The notes under the pieces were generated by a model, which was given only the letters and a program-made list of their open reading frames with translations, made no database searches and was not told where the DNA came from. Positions 12,088 through 24,344 of a DNA stretch of 64,000 bases are shown here, piece after piece. The stretch is taken from the NCBI GenBank assembly GCA_037953625.1, contig CM075651.1:154210001-154274000 (forward strand), in the 5' to 3' direction. The first letter of the stretch is position 1, and every line of letters begins with the position of its first letter. The position numbers were made by a program, and so were the translations under genes. Origin of the DNA: Crotalaria pallida. Taxonomy: Eukaryota > Streptophyta > Magnoliopsida > Fabales > Fabaceae.

Positions 12088-12208
12088 ACATGTACATACA
12101 AAATTGATATTTGGATGACATATATTTTATCTTATATGCAGAAACAAATTGTTTTTGCATATAAAATAATTAGATGTCATTCATATATCAATTATGGATA
12201 TACACGTA
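12088..12208. mobile_element. Small palindromic MITE, copy A
   Basis: Inverted arms: TGTACATACAAAATTGATAT...GGATGACATATATTTTAT and ATATCAATTATGGATATACA. A related copy lies at 27658-27771. Confidence 0.6.
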
Positions 12209-12548
12209 GCACTTAACTTAAATGGATGCCAAAGGAACCCTATTGCAAAAATATTAATAAATATGAAAAACAATAATTCTACTTATGCTTACATACATGC
12301 AGAGCACTACATGTTAACTACCCAAGCCAGTTTTTGAGACCTTGAACTCTAGCAGCAACATGAACCATAGAAAATGGCATGGCTTTAAATATAAGGGAAT
12401 CTACGCCAAACACATACATTGGAATATTAATGTAGTTGACATGCATCTAACCTATTCGTGAAAAAAAAATTCATCAACATCATTAACAGTATCCACCATC
12501 TCGTTACAACTACTGTATAGAAAAAGCAACTCTGTTACATAAACATCT

Positions 12549-12676
12549 GTATTTGACATTTGTACGAGACACTTGTCTTTTTTGGCAAAGACTGGTGGGT
12601 CATGCAGTTTCTCTTTCTTACATGATCCATCAGTTTTTATCCAAAAATGTAAGTGTTACTCCCAAATGTCAAATAC
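12549..12676. repeat. 128-bp hairpin-forming inverted repeat
   Basis: GTATTTGACATTTG at the left pairs with CAAATGTCAAATAC at the right. Further in, ACACTTGTCTTTTTTGGCAAAGACTGGTGGGTCATG pairs imperfectly with CATGATCCATCAGTTTTTATCCAAAAATGTAAGTGT. The arms leave a loop of about 15 bases. It is either a small MITE or a MITE-derived fold-back transcript source. Confidence 0.6.
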
Positions 12677-13244
12677 GGTTCATTAAAACATTTTCGTTGA
12701 AAAATTAAAGTGTGTTTGTGTGAGAGAGAGAAACCAACTACTCCTTCTTATAATAAGAATTTCCGGGTTGAGATGAAAACCGGGTACGCTGTTCGTGAAT
12801 AAAGAAAACAGTTGCAGGTTGCTTTAGTTCTTGTTAGTAAAATAACTGATGATAGAGTACTTTTGATTTATGAAAAATAAAGAAGTAATAGAAATGAATG
12901 AAATTATGGAAAAAAATGGTACAGATAGATCCACCCGCACATGCATGCTAATTCTAAATATATTTTTTTTTAACGCAATTCTAAATATAGTGGAATGCAG
13001 GCCTTTAATTTCCCCCTTTTTCATATGTTTGCAACATCACCGGGAAGAGCATCTAATAATTTTATTTTTATAAAACAAAAAATATTTATTGAATTAAAAT
13101 GTCTTGAGAACAACTCTCTTAGCACGGAAGAAATTAAAACAACTTGATCAAGAACCCTTAATTAAAGAACTAATTAAGCAGCCGACCGGGAATTAACCAA
13201 ATAGCACGGCCTTGGTCAAGAAGAAAAACCATGAAAGTGAAAAC

Positions 13245-13533
13245 GAGTGAAGTACCATTTTGGTCCCTTATGTTTTTGAAATGAATACTTTAATTTAGTC
13301 TCTCAAAATATAAAAATTCATTTTTAGTTCCTGAAAATTTTTGTAAGGGACACTTAAGTCCTGAATATTTTTTTATAGGACACTAAAGTTCCCAGTTGAG
13401 GAGTTGGCGGAGTGGACGGATAAACTTAAGTCTCTCATAAAAAAATCTTCAGAAACTAAAAGTGAATTTCCAATTTTGAGGGACTAAAGTGTCACATTTG
13501 AAAAACATGAGGAAACAAAGTGGTCTTTCACTC
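13245..13533. mobile_element. MULE-like MITE, 289 bp, with 10-bp TSD
   Basis: Ends GAGTGAAGTACCATTTTGG and CAAAGTGGTCTTTCACTC are inverted repeats beginning with G. Flanks are AAGTGAAAAC (13235-13244) and AAGTAAAAAC (13534-13543), a 10-bp duplication with one mismatch. The interior carries several copies of the GGGACTAAAGTG motif common to plant TIR elements. Confidence 0.75.
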
Positions 13534-13920
13534 AAGTAAAAACCAAATACATAAAGATTAGTATATATAGACAAAATCACACTATATATTATATGAGAAA
13601 TGCTAAATTCCACGAATTCGTTAAACACGAATTTCAAAACAACCACTCACGTGAGATCTTAGCATGAGAGAGAAAATATATCCTCCTCTAAACGCAACAA
13701 ATTCATTCTTTCTGCTTTATTCGTGTGCCGTTTTACGAATGCATTTCGTGATAACCAGCATTTCTCATATTATATATGGTTTCTGGGTAATTAATTTCAC
13801 TTATTCTCAGCATAGAGAATCTGACTAAATAATGCCAATGTTAGATCCTTGCCGTGTGTGAAGAGAAATTAGTGTAATTTTTCATACTTTTTAAAACATT
13901 TTCACTTAAACTATTAAATT

Positions 13921-14100
13921 AAGAATTTTTTTAACCTCGATCTTTAGGACTGAGAATAAACACTTATTAATGGTTATATTTTATGAAAAATGATGAATTT
14001 ATGAAGTATAATAACTTATATTTTTATTTTCTAAAAAAATATCCATTAATAAATTCTTATTCCTAACTCTAAAAATTGGGGTTAAAAAAACCCTTAAGTT
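13921..14100. mobile_element. Small MITE with 'TTAAGGGTTTTTTTAACC' type ends
   Basis: Inverted ends around AAGAATTTTTTTAACCTCG and GGGGTTAAAAAAACCCTTAA, with inner pairs AATAAACACTTATTAATGG and CCATTAATAAATTCTTATT. Probably related to 43663-43817. Confidence 0.5.
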
Positions 14101-14221
14101 AATGAGATTCAACCTTAATTTAAAAAACCAACTCCATAAATTAAAGGAGAATGGTTCATCCCATGATAAATGGTCCTTTACATGATAATATGATATATAC
14201 TTCGTATGTCACAAAATGTTA

Positions 14222-14512
14222 CTTTCTCCGTTTTATAAGTTGTTTTTTAGATTCTTGTACATAGATTGGAAAATGCGTAAATGATGTAAAAATTTAGTTT
14301 TTTTAATTAAATTGCCCTCAATTAATAATAGGAGAGAGAATAATAATAAATGTACGAATATTATATTAAAGATAAATGGAGAAATAGATGGTGAAAAAGA
14401 GAATGCAATAAATAATGATATAGTTGAAAAAAATAAGTATTGAATTTCTAAAAAAACAACTTATGAGATAACATAAAATACCTAAACAAACATCACTCAT
14501 GGATTGAGGGAG
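14222..14512. mobile_element. Stowaway-like MITE
   Basis: Left CTTTCTCCGTTTTATAAGTTG and right CAACTTATGAGATA...GATTGAGGGAG are inverted, with TA after the right end. Confidence 0.6.
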
Positions 14513-14843
14513 TAGGCTTTTAGCATTTTTCATACATTTCATGTGTGATTTTAGGAGATCAATAAGTTAAATAATTTTTTTTACTCCATTAGTTCCTTAC
14601 TAGTATATGTTGTTTTTTGAGAGATTTTTTATTTATCGTTTTGAGGATTTTAAGAGTGTAATAAATGTTATTTTTCACGTTTGTCCCTATGTAATAAATC
14701 TTAGTTTACGTAATTAGTAAAAAAATTAATGATTATAAAGAGATAAAAGATATAGTGGAAAAAAAAACATAATTAACGTGTTAAAAATTTAAGTAATGAT
14801 TGAATTTCTTAAAGCCTATGTTTTATTTAAAATATGAAAGATA

Positions 14844-15115
14844 CTCTCTCTGTTTCATATGTAATGTTGTTTTAGCATTTAAACTACGTTTCATAAGTCT
14901 TGTTCTTTTATAAACCCAATATATACATAATTAATGCTATTTTTCCAAATATAACCATATTTATTACACTCTCTTTTTCACTTCCAATGCATTTCTCTCT
15001 CTTCAATAATGATTATATAGGGGCATTATAGTCAAAATACAACAAATATTTACATCATTTAACCATTTCTTAAAACTCGTGCATAACCTTAAAACACACT
15101 ACATATGAAACGGAG
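14844..15115. mobile_element. Stowaway-like MITE
   Basis: CTCTCTCTGTTTCATATGTA at the left pairs with TACATATGAAACGGAG at the right; TA flanks both ends. Confidence 0.75.
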
Positions 15116-15236
15116 TAAATAGGGAAGGAGGGAATAATTATTACCAAGCATTAAATAGAGTGTAATGGTAATTATGAATAATTAGGGATATTATGATTTA
15201 AATACATCATTTTACATAGATAAATAACTCATTTAA

Positions 15237-15552
15237 TAATTATATACCTTATTCTATCTATTCTTTATTATAAGTCACTTTTACCTAGTTCACGCAGATT
15301 AAGAAAAATAATTATTATTCTAAAACTTATAAAAAAAATATGTTGTAATTCCAAAGTTATCTCGATTTAAAACTTTAGAACTCTATTTATCTTTATATCT
15401 ATTTTGATTATTACTCTATCATCCCTATAAAATTATGAGGGGTGTATTTGAAATATAATTTTTAATGCAACCTAGATATCTTAAAATAATTTATAAAAAT
15501 TGACAAGAAATCTAACAAAATAATGCATTATAACAAGAGACAAAGGGAGCAA
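15237..15552. mobile_element. Degenerate Stowaway-like MITE (inverse copy of 3617-3893)
   Basis: Shares the interior TTACTCTATCATCCCTATAA and ATTATGAGGGGTGTATTTG, inverted, with 3617-3893. Terminal repeats TTCTTTATTATAAGTCAC and ATGCATTATAACAAGAGA are imperfect. Confidence 0.6.
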
Positions 15553-15920
15553 TATGTGAGTATTATATTAAAATAAACGACAATTAAAGTGGAAAAAAAT
15601 TACTCCTTCTGTCGCAACTTAACCGAATCACACATATATATCAATGAAAATAGTTAATTTCATAACATTTATGAGAATATATTGTAACATTATAATTTTA
15701 GTCTCTCAAAATTTATTGAAAAATTCACACTTATAAGTGAAAAAAAAAGTATAACCAAAGTATTTTAATAAGAGCAAAAAAGAGAAAATGTAATAAATGA
15801 TACATATAAAATATAAAATGATTTATAATTAGAAAAAAAAATTCTTCTTAAATATAACCTATAATAAAAACCAGAAGGAATACTAAAGAAAATACGAGTA
15901 TCATCCTAGAATAAAAGGTA

Positions 15921-16193
15921 CTACCTCTGTCCCTAATTATAAGGCCCTCTTAGGAGATTTCACGTCCATTAAGAAAGTGGAATAATTTAGTTAATTGTAT
16001 TGGAAATGTGAACTTTTGATATGTATTTTCAAAACTACCCCTATTAATATTATTGAGAATCTAAAAGTGTTAAATAAATAGGGGTGTTTGTGAAAAAAAA
16101 ATAATTAATGCTCATTGAAAATTGGTAAAGGGCCTTATAAAACGGGACAAAATAAAAGTGTTAATAAGACCTTATAATTAGAGACGGAGGGAG
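15921..16193. mobile_element. Stowaway-like MITE
   Basis: CTACCTCTGTCCCTAATTATAAGG and CCTTATAATTAGAGACGGAGGGAG are inverted and TA flanks both ends. Nearly the same sequence as 32213-32484, so both moved fairly recently. Confidence 0.85.
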
Positions 16194-16335
16194 TATTAAA
16201 ATAAATAAAATCTAGAAAATTGTAATTTTTAATTAACAAATGATTTCTAATAACAAGTAAATTGAGTGGCAGCATCAGAATTCTTATATGCATAATCATG
16301 TGTTATGAAAATATGTGATTCCATTGAACAAAATA

Positions 16336-17195
16336 TTACTCCTTCCATTTTTCAGTTAGTTATGTTGAGTTAGCAATTTTAATTTGTCTTATAACATGTT
16401 TTTTTTAGAAACTCAATATTCATTTATACTTATTTTTCTAAGCATACTATTATTTATTACACCATCTTTTTTGCCATCCATTTCATCTCTTTTCAACATA
16501 ATTTTCATATAGTATTTATTAGACTTATTTATATTTTTAGTCCCGGAAAGTTGGGGGTGTTTTTGTTTTGGTCCCTAGAAGTTTTTTGACCTTATCCATC
16601 TTTAATTGTTTTGAAAATTTGATTTTAATCTCTGTTGTTAGAAAAAATCCGTTAACTGATGATGTGGGTAATGAAACGCCATATTGGCATACATGTGTGA
16701 AAGTATTGCATGTCACTGATAGGATGACACAGATGATTCGGATCAGCAGGTCAGCAGTAGTAAAAGGGCCAAAGCCCAATTTACAAACATATTTAGGTTG
16801 GGCTTTGGCGTTTTTACTCATGCAGGTCCGAATCATCCACGTCATCTTACCAGTGGCATGTAATACTTCCACACAGATATGCAGATGTGGTGTTTTAATT
16901 TATTACCCACATCATCAGTTAACGTATTTTTCCTAATGGTGGGGATTAAAACCAAATCTTCAAAACAAGCAATGATGAATCAAGGTCAAAAAAACTTTTG
17001 GGGATCAAAACCAAAACATCCCCAACTTTCAGGGACTAAAGACATAAATAAGCCTATTTGTTATTACTCTCTCCTATCTATTAATAAATAGGAGTAATTT
17101 AGTCAAAATATACTAAATTCTTACATCTATTACTCATTTCTAAACCTACGTGCAATGATCTAAAAGAACATAACTTATAAGACAGATGAAGTAAT
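16336..17195. mobile_element. Stowaway-like MITE split by a MULE-like MITE
   Basis: The left part starts TTACTCCTTCCATTTTTCAG and the right part ends TTATAAGACAGATGAAGTAAT. The two halves resume on either side of the 16522-17054 insertion, and a TATTWRTTA duplication marks the break. Confidence 0.55.
16522..17054. mobile_element. MULE-like TIR element, 533 bp, 9-bp TSD
   Basis: TIRs of roughly 180 bp start GACTTATTTATATTTTTAGTCCC and, inverted, GGCTTATTTATGTCTTTAGTCCC. Flanks TATTTATTA (16513-16521) and TATTTGTTA (17055-17063) are a 9-bp duplication with one mismatch. ORFs here on both strands are products of the arms. Confidence 0.75.
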
Positions 17196-17312
17196 AAATA
17201 TTTTTTTAATTTTTTTTTTATTTTTCAAAAGTTTAAAACAATTTTCAAAAGTATAATGAGTATTCCCTCCATTTTCATGTAAGACCCTATATATATATAT
17301 ATTTCATGACAA

Positions 17313-18759
17313 GGCAAAATTGTTTTATTGATCTCCTAAGTTATTTACTTATTTGAAAGTGGTTCCTCGAGTTTTTTTGTTTGAAAGTAGTCCCTCAAGT
17401 TTACCTCCGTTAACATGGTTGGTTCTTTCATTAATTTTTCCGTTTCTGGTCATCTTTTCTGTCTCAGGTCATCTTTTCCGTTGGAATTTCCAACCAACAC
17501 CATTTTTTTCCGACAACGAAACACTACTTTTTCTTTTCTCATTCTTCGTCAACAAATATTCAGGTCGAACCACCGATCTCTCCACCATTCTCCACCACGT
17601 CCAGAAGGTGGTGTGATGAGATTTGTGGGTAGTATTGGCAATTAGAGCGGGCGGTCCGCAAATTTTGCGGGCATGCCCGCCCGCCCTAATAAATTTTTAG
17701 GGCCGAAAAATCATGCCCTGCCCGCCCTAAATGCGGGCAGGATGGGCATGCGGGCAACCCGCATTCAAGGAAAAAAATAAAAATCTCAATTTTCAGTACA
17801 TACTCAGACATCAGTACATAAATAAAAATCTGTGTTACATTTCATATCAAAAATTCAGTACATACTTAGACAACCAGCCCAAATACTGCATCAGTACATA
17901 CTCAACTTGCTGTTCGTGACGGTCGTCGTCGAAGCTGGCCTCGTGGTGATCTCGTGGCGGTCGAAGCTGGCCTCGTGGTGGTGGTCATTGAAGCTTGTTG
18001 TTCGTGGCGGATCGGGTCGGTTGAGAGTCCATCTCGTCGAAGCTTGTTGTTCGTGATTCGCGATTTGTGGCCGTCGTCGAAGCTTGGCCTCGTGGCGGTT
18101 CGTGTGAGACGGAGAGAGGCTGCGTGAGTGAGAGACCGGTTCGACCACCGTGACTTCGACGTGCGGCTACCGTGGCTTCGACATGACGTGCGACAACCAT
18201 GAGAGCAAGAGACGGAGAACTTGAGAGTTGAGAGAGAGAGAGAGAGAGCGCACAAGAAGTAGAGAGAGAGAGCATAAGAACGGGTTTTTGGTTTGTGGCT
18301 GCTAAGTTAAAGAGTGGAAATGCTGAATATAGGTTAAAAAGTGTTAAACGGATTATTTTCCTTTTCGTCAAAGGCTCCCAGGCCCAGCACCAGCACAGTA
18401 AAAAAAAACATTTTTTTTAAGTATCCGCCCGTAGCCAGCCCTATTTTGCCCGCAAAAAAAACGGGCGGGGCGGGCAGGCATTTTTTAAAACTACGGCCTA
18501 AAATAGATGCCTTGCCCGCAAAAAAATGTGGGTGGGCGGGGCCCGCGGACTTTTGCCCTAATTGCCAATACTATTTGTGGGGTTAGAGATAAAAGGTATT
18601 GACCGAAAAAAATGAAGTTTCGTCGGAGATGAAAAATTTAACAGAAAGACCAAACGTGCTAACGGAAGTAAACTTAAGGGACCACTTTCAAAAAAAAAAA
18701 CTTGAGGGACCACTTTGGAACAAATAAATAAGTTAAGAGACCAAAGAAGCAATTTTGCC
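17313..18759. mobile_element. TIR element split by a hAT insertion
   Basis: Left GGCAAAATTGTTTTATTGATC and right, inverted, GGCAAAATTGCTTCTTTGGTC start arms of about 200 bp ('AAGTGGTTCCTC' / 'AAGTGGTCCCTC'). The possible 9-bp duplication TCATGACAA / TAATAACAA agrees at 7 of 9 positions. The centre is occupied by the hAT element 17630-18573. Confidence 0.6.
17630..18573. mobile_element. Non-autonomous hAT element, 944 bp
   Basis: Perfect 16-bp TIRs TAGTATTGGCAATTAG / CTAATTGCCAATACTA, with a perfect 8-bp target duplication TTTGTGGG at 17622-17629 and 18574-18581, the hAT hallmark. Subterminal regions are rich in GCGGGC/GCCCGC repeats. The interior has GTCGAAGCT-type direct repeats (17925-18090) and a GA microsatellite (18226-18248). 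It encodes no transposase; the overlapping ORFs on both strands are repeat artefacts. Confidence 0.9.
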
Positions 18760-18869
18760 TAATAACAATTAATAACTAGTATTTCTTTTCACAAACACCC
18801 CCATTTACTTACACTTTTTAGATTTTCAATACTTTTAATAGGGGTAGTTTTGAAAATACATATCAAATA

Positions 18870-19387
18870 CTCCTTCCGTCACATTATCTTGGTAAAAGTC
18901 AAACAAGTCAACGAAAATAAGAGAGTATCTGATTAACATAATGTTATGATTTAATCATTAATTATAAATTGATATTACACAAATTTTCGTATCATTACAA
19001 TTCATTCATATTGCAATATTGCCTTAATAAATATATTAAGGACACTTAATTTGTTAACATTCTCTTAATAAATATATTAAAATAAATACTCTCTCCGTCC
19101 CAATATCTTGGTAAAAAAATGCAAAAGAATTTGTGGCATATTAAAGTAAAAAAATAAATGAAAAAAATCTTAGATTGTATATTGTATCAATGATTGATAA
19201 GTAAGTAAAGAAAACATATCTAAAAAAAATTTTGAAAGCAATATTGAAATATGTTTAATTGCAATGATATGAAAATTTGTATAATATCAATTTGTAATTA
19301 ATGAGTGAATCATACATTATATTAAATAGATACTCTCTTATTTTCGTTGACTTGATTGACTTTTACCAAAATAGTGGGACGGAGGAG
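18870..19387. mobile_element. Two adjacent Stowaway-like MITEs of the 'ATCTTGGTAAAA' family
   Basis: 19089-19387 is complete: CTCTCTCCGTCCCAATATCTTGG at the left, CCAAAATAGTGGGACGGAGGAG at the right, with TA at both sides. Immediately to its left a truncated copy starts at 18870 (CTCCTTCCGTCACATTATCTTGG). A third copy lies at 40573-40823. Confidence 0.75.
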
Positions 19388-19389
19388 TA

Positions 19390-20700
19390 CAAGTAAATCA
19401 AAATCCACTCAAAATCTACTGTGAGAACAGTATCATCAAATCAAAGTCGTTATCAATAATAATTCTTTACTCGTATGCGTGATTAATAAATATGAAACTT
19501 GATAACTTATTCACTAAACATAAACATCTCCTTAGCAGAATTGATATAATACCAGGGCAGGATTAATTGGCATTGTACTTGAGATTAATAAAATTCTCTT
19601 CATGGTTGTTGGTTTTGCACTGTCACACGCCTGGCATTGCATCAATGTTCACTGCACACATTTATAAAGAACCCTGACGGTTGGCTCTTAACTGTGAGAC
19701 ACGTGGCTGATTCAAAGTACATTGTAATGAAAAAAAAAAGGCCATGAGGATCTCAGAACTTAGACACCCCACTGTCCATACATGTGGCATAATATATAAG
19801 ACACTAAACCGCGCTATGCAGTCTCAACCAAATCCTCCTCCTAATCTTTATTTTATCAATTTATTGAGCAATATATATAGTAATGCACTGTCTTAGTCAA
19901 ACAATTAACAATGCCACAGACCAAAATGTGCTACTAGCTAGCTTAGCTAGTACTACATTATTTTAAATAGAAATCTACAAATCAATGAACCCAGAATTTT
20001 GTATTGATAATCTTCACGTATAATTATTATGATATTATTCATGCTGACACAAACCGACAAATCAGAAATGGCGGTTGTGGAGATTCTGAGAAGTTGGTTA
20101 AACAGAACATTTTTGCAATAAGATGATCTAAAACCTAAGTCACACTATATTATTGAAATAAGAAAAAGAACGCATGAACATAAAATAAGGTTCAAGTAGC
20201 CGTAAGAGTATTTGATTTAGGATATAGACAGTTCAGGATTAGCTAAACAGTTGAGATTCTAAAGAAGCCGACCTTTATGGGATTTGAGGTATCACAATTC
20301 ACAGCCCTCATACAGAACGCAAATAGTAGGCGCTCAGCTCAGCAATTTTTATCCTCCTTGAACACTATTATTTTTTAGCCAATTTTTTTAATATTTTTTT
20401 TGGGAAACATTAAGAGCGCATGGTTCCTCAGGTTTGAACTTGTGTACTCTAATAAAATCTTTTGCGGTTTAACAAGGGCGGTAATTGTCTAATCCGATAT
20501 GGTATTTCACGGACTAAATCAATCAAATTAACATAGTTTGATATAGTTTGATCTTAATGTATTCGACATTCAAAAAATTGGACTAAATGTGATCGGACAT
20601 AAATGGTTTGGTCCGGTCCGATTCGATCTATTTAACACATTTACTTAAAATATGAGGGAAAGAGTGCTTTTAACTACTAAATTAAACTTGATTGTGTTAG
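19390..20700. other. Gene-free stretch
   Basis: A G-box core CACGTG (about 19699) and a TATA-like ATATATAAG (about 19792) look promoter-like, but no ORF or recognisable transcript follows. Confidence 0.4.
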
Positions 20701-20708
20701 GAAAAAAT

Positions 20709-21206
20709 TGAATATTCAAGTGTGAGATGAAATCCCATATTAGATGAGATGAGATGTGTGAGAGAGTTTATAGGTGGCAAGATCCATAGAGTCATTCCCT
20801 TAAGGTTTTGATTTAGGATGTGGTGTCTCACTTATTGATGACTCCTCATTATTCCCATGACCCTAGAGCAATGTGACTTTTCGATGGTAGGAATCTCTCC
20901 GATTGTAGGTCTAGACAAATGATATCAGAACCAATCGTTCGGCTGGGACACGTGGATCAAGGGGAAGTGACCGATAAGTGTGGGGATTCACACTTAAGGG
21001 AGAAATTGTTGGGTATTCAAGTGTGAGATGAAGTCCCACATTGGATAAGATGCGATGAATGAGAGAGTTTATAAGTAGTAAGACCCATAAAACCATTGTC
21101 TTAAGGGTTTTGGTTCGGGATGTGGTGTCTCGATCACTAATTGATGACTCCTCACTATTTCCATAACCCTGGAGCAATATGACTTCCCATTAATGTTGTC
21201 TATACA
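20709..21206 (+). mobile_element. TRIM retroelement with two LTRs, about 0.5 kb
   Basis: Two direct repeats of about 200 bp, 20709-20917 and 21007-21206, both running from TG(TTGGG)TATTCAAGTGTGAGATG to CTAKACA. They enclose only 89 bp. That spacer starts with a primer-binding site matching 11 of 13 positions of the initiator-Met tRNA complement (20920-20932) and ends with the purine run AAGGGAGAAAT. This is the structure of a terminal-repeat retrotransposon in miniature. It has no coding capacity and must have moved with proteins from another element. The two LTRs differ at many positions, so the insertion is not recent. Confidence 0.85.
20920..20932 (+). other. Primer-binding site of the TRIM
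   Basis: TGATATCAGAACC against the canonical TGGTATCAGAGCC (initiator methionine tRNA complement). Confidence 0.75.
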
Positions 21207-21232
21207 ATTGAGAAAGATAGAATGTAGTTACC

Positions 21233-21467
21233 ACCAAACATAATAGAGATTTAAGCACTAGTTATATTCGTTAAGGATGCAATTGTTGTCAAGGTCCTAG
21301 CTATTTATAACTTATAAGCAAAGAGATATAAAACCATTCACATGAAAAACACCAAACATAATAGAGATTTAAGCACTAGTTATATTCGTTAAGGATGCAA
21401 TTTTGTCAAGGTCCTAGCTATTTATAACTTATAAGCAAAGAGATATAAAACCATTCACATGAAAAAC
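21233..21467. repeat. Near-perfect tandem duplication, 118-bp unit
   Basis: ACCAAACATAATAGAGATTT...CATGAAAAAC occurs at 21233-21350 and again directly at 21351-21467. The copies differ only around GCAATTGTTGTC / GCAATTTTGTC, so the duplication is very recent. Confidence 0.95.
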
Positions 21468-21499
21468 TGTGCTTTAAAGAAAACCAAAAAACAATCCTA

Positions 21500-23990
21500 C
21501 GTTGATAAACCAGGACAGAGTACTTTGTAAAATTCACTAAACAAATTCCAGCATGAAAATCAACTCGAACAAAATTTTAACAAGCGTCCACCTTTTGCAA
21601 TTTAGGAACAAATTCAAAGTTGACAAAGAAAATTTAAGCCTCTCACAGGATACTCAAACATTACATCTTCTCCTCAAAGTTTCTGTATACTGCAACAAAA
21701 GTTGGCCATTAAATAGACTTCCCATCAAGACTCAGCAAAGGAAACACACACTCTCCTAATTTGCCTTGATTGAGAATGTTATTTTTAAATATGGCTTTGC
21801 TAAGGATATTTATTGAGGTTGCTAAAATAAAAAAATAATAATAAGTGCACATCTTTTCATCTCAAAATATAAAAAAGAAATACACACTTTAATGACTTTT
21901 TACAACATACTTGTTAGCATTTGCCTTTTAAATAAACGAAGAAATAAGTTGAAAAAGTTTTATAAATTTAATTAGGAATATTTTAAAAATTACAATATTT
22001 TAATAGTGTAAAAAATAGTTATATTTTTGTTATATTTTAGATCGGATAGGGCACCTCTTGTGAAAAATGGAAGTTACAAATTTGGTTACTAAATTATGTT
22101 TTCTTTAATTTAATATTATTGCTAAAGCGTATAAACTCTGGTACCTTTATCAATCGAATATACAGAGCTCCACATATATGCCTAATTTCTTGGAATTTCC
22201 GAAATAAGTCAATAACCAAGCTCTTATGATGGATTTGGTGAAGGTGGATCATGATCATGGTTTACATTCTTGAGTGGCTTGGTTTTGCAGTATGTTACCA
22301 ATTGACCATCTTAAGAGAGTGATGAGCTAACTATACTCTCCGTATTTTCATTTTGTAAGAATTTAAGTTTATTACTTAAAAAAAATTAGATATCAAAGTA
22401 TTGTTGGTGAAATTGAAAATGTAAAAATTTAATATGTTTTTTAAAGTTAATCCTATAATTATTATTGAAATTTTAAAAAGTGTTGAGTAAATAAACGTGT
22501 TTGTGGAAAGAAGTAATTAAATGTCATTGAAAATTGAAATGAAATCTTAGAATAAATAGAACCAAAAAAATATTTTTTATAAAAAGTTTTTTTTACAGCA
22601 AAAAATTATATTATAAGATTTTTTATAAAAAGATCTTATATTAAGGAATTGATGAAGTACTATTATTTTGTTGGGTTAATTGTTCTTCTTCTTCTTGTGC
22701 CTCTTTGCAATTGGATTGAGTGCTCATTATACTCTTCATAATGAAATTTTTGCATAATTATAAAAAAAAATTAAGATTTTGTTTAACATCAACCCTAAAT
22801 AATAAGAAGAAAAAATAGAAAAAAAAATTAAGAAATTAAGTTCATTACCTCTTAAAGTGTTAGATGTTTAATTTTATAATACTCCTCGAAAAATATTTTA
22901 TTTAATTTTTTACCCTAATATTCAGTGCCGATGTTAAGAAAATCGAAGGAAAAAAACAAACTCTTATGAGAAGGCAGATTATAAAGACTTTCCTTGTTTT
23001 TTTTCACAATATATTAATATTTTTTTGAAGGTCACACAATATATTAATTATTTGAATACTTGTCAAATTGCCGTATTGTTGTTGATAAGAAGATGAAAGG
23101 CAATTTTCATCTCTTACGCGAGCAGCTTGTCAAACAAATATTCGTCATGTGTTTTTTTTTATAACTTTTTAGTCTAAGTCTTTTAACTTAAAATAAAATT
23201 TTTCAAACTTGAAAGTAACAATTTCTTGAGGAGCTGGTGCCCCGTGCCCACAGTGAATATTCAATAATTAACTTTTCATATAACTATAAGAACATGTGTG
23301 TGATTATTATATCTACATATTTTTATGTTAACTAAGATACGTTTCAAGCCACGATATTTTTGGGGTAACTAAAATAATAGTATAATACGCATTATTATGA
23401 AGTACAGGTCTATGGAGGTTACTCATTTTTTAACAGCTGAGGATATATTTTATTTAAAAAATTCATGATAAATTGAGGTGATATTTTGGAATGGTGAAAA
23501 TGAGAGGCACAATGAGAGACAAATCAGATCAGTCATTGCATTGCATATATTTGGCATTGTGTCCTTCAAGGCAGACCACACACACACCACAAGGCCTGGT
23601 GATGAGATACTCCTGCGATTTTAAGAAAAAATCTCCAAGATCCTTAGTAATCTCCAAAATTGTATCATAATGAGTTCTTTTATTATCATTTGAATTTGAG
23701 ATACTTGATTTCTTTTTTACATAACATATCAAGGTCAAGTATGTCCTGCTTCCCCATCTTAATTTTTTGGCCATTATTTATATGTTATGTTATCCAACTT
23801 CCAAGAAGCTCCCAACCCATATCCCTCAACGTAATACTTATCTAACCTCTCTACTGCATCCACCGCAAGACAATCCCACGTGTATCTGCACTTGCCCCTC
23901 AGCAACAACCTCTCCTCCAAGTGTCAAGACGATACTATAAATATCATTATTTTATATCCATATCCATCCATAATTAATAATAATAGTAAA
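21500..23990. other. Gene-free stretch
   Basis: No host exon is recognised. A Stowaway-like remnant with CTCTCCGTATTTTCATTTTG begins near 22337. Confidence 0.45.
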
Positions 23991-23994
23991 TAGC

Positions 23995-24344
23995 ACTCCA
24001 TCCGTTTCAAAACATTAGGCATTTTAGTCTTTTTTTTCTTGTTTCATAACATTAGGCCTTTTACAATTCCAATACATAAACATATTTTTCTTTCCAATTC
24101 TAACCTTTATTCAATCATTTTATTCTCTCCTCATTAATTCTACTTTTATCATCTCTCTTATATTTAAACCACCATACATTAATTAATGGACACACTTACT
24201 AATAAACATTAAATACTACTACAATTTTCAATAAGGATTGATATGAGCATTTTGGACAAATTATACATAACACTTACAATAATTAACACTTTCTTAATCT
24301 GTGTGCCCAGGCCCAAAAGGCTTAATGTTCTGAAACGGAGGGAG
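23995..24344. mobile_element. Stowaway-like MITE, 350 bp
   Basis: CACTCCATCCGTTTCAAAACATTAGG and CTTAATGTTCTGAAACGGAGGGAG are inverted terminal repeats. Confidence 0.75.

Noticed and set aside
17353..18371. Cluster of overlapping ORFs on both strands
   Set aside because: All fall in the TIR arms or the GC-rich and GA-repeat parts of the hAT element; no domain or codon bias.
19690..19860. Promoter of an unannotated gene (G-box, TATA-like motif)
   Set aside because: No ORF, exon or RNA gene follows; the motifs are short enough to be chance.
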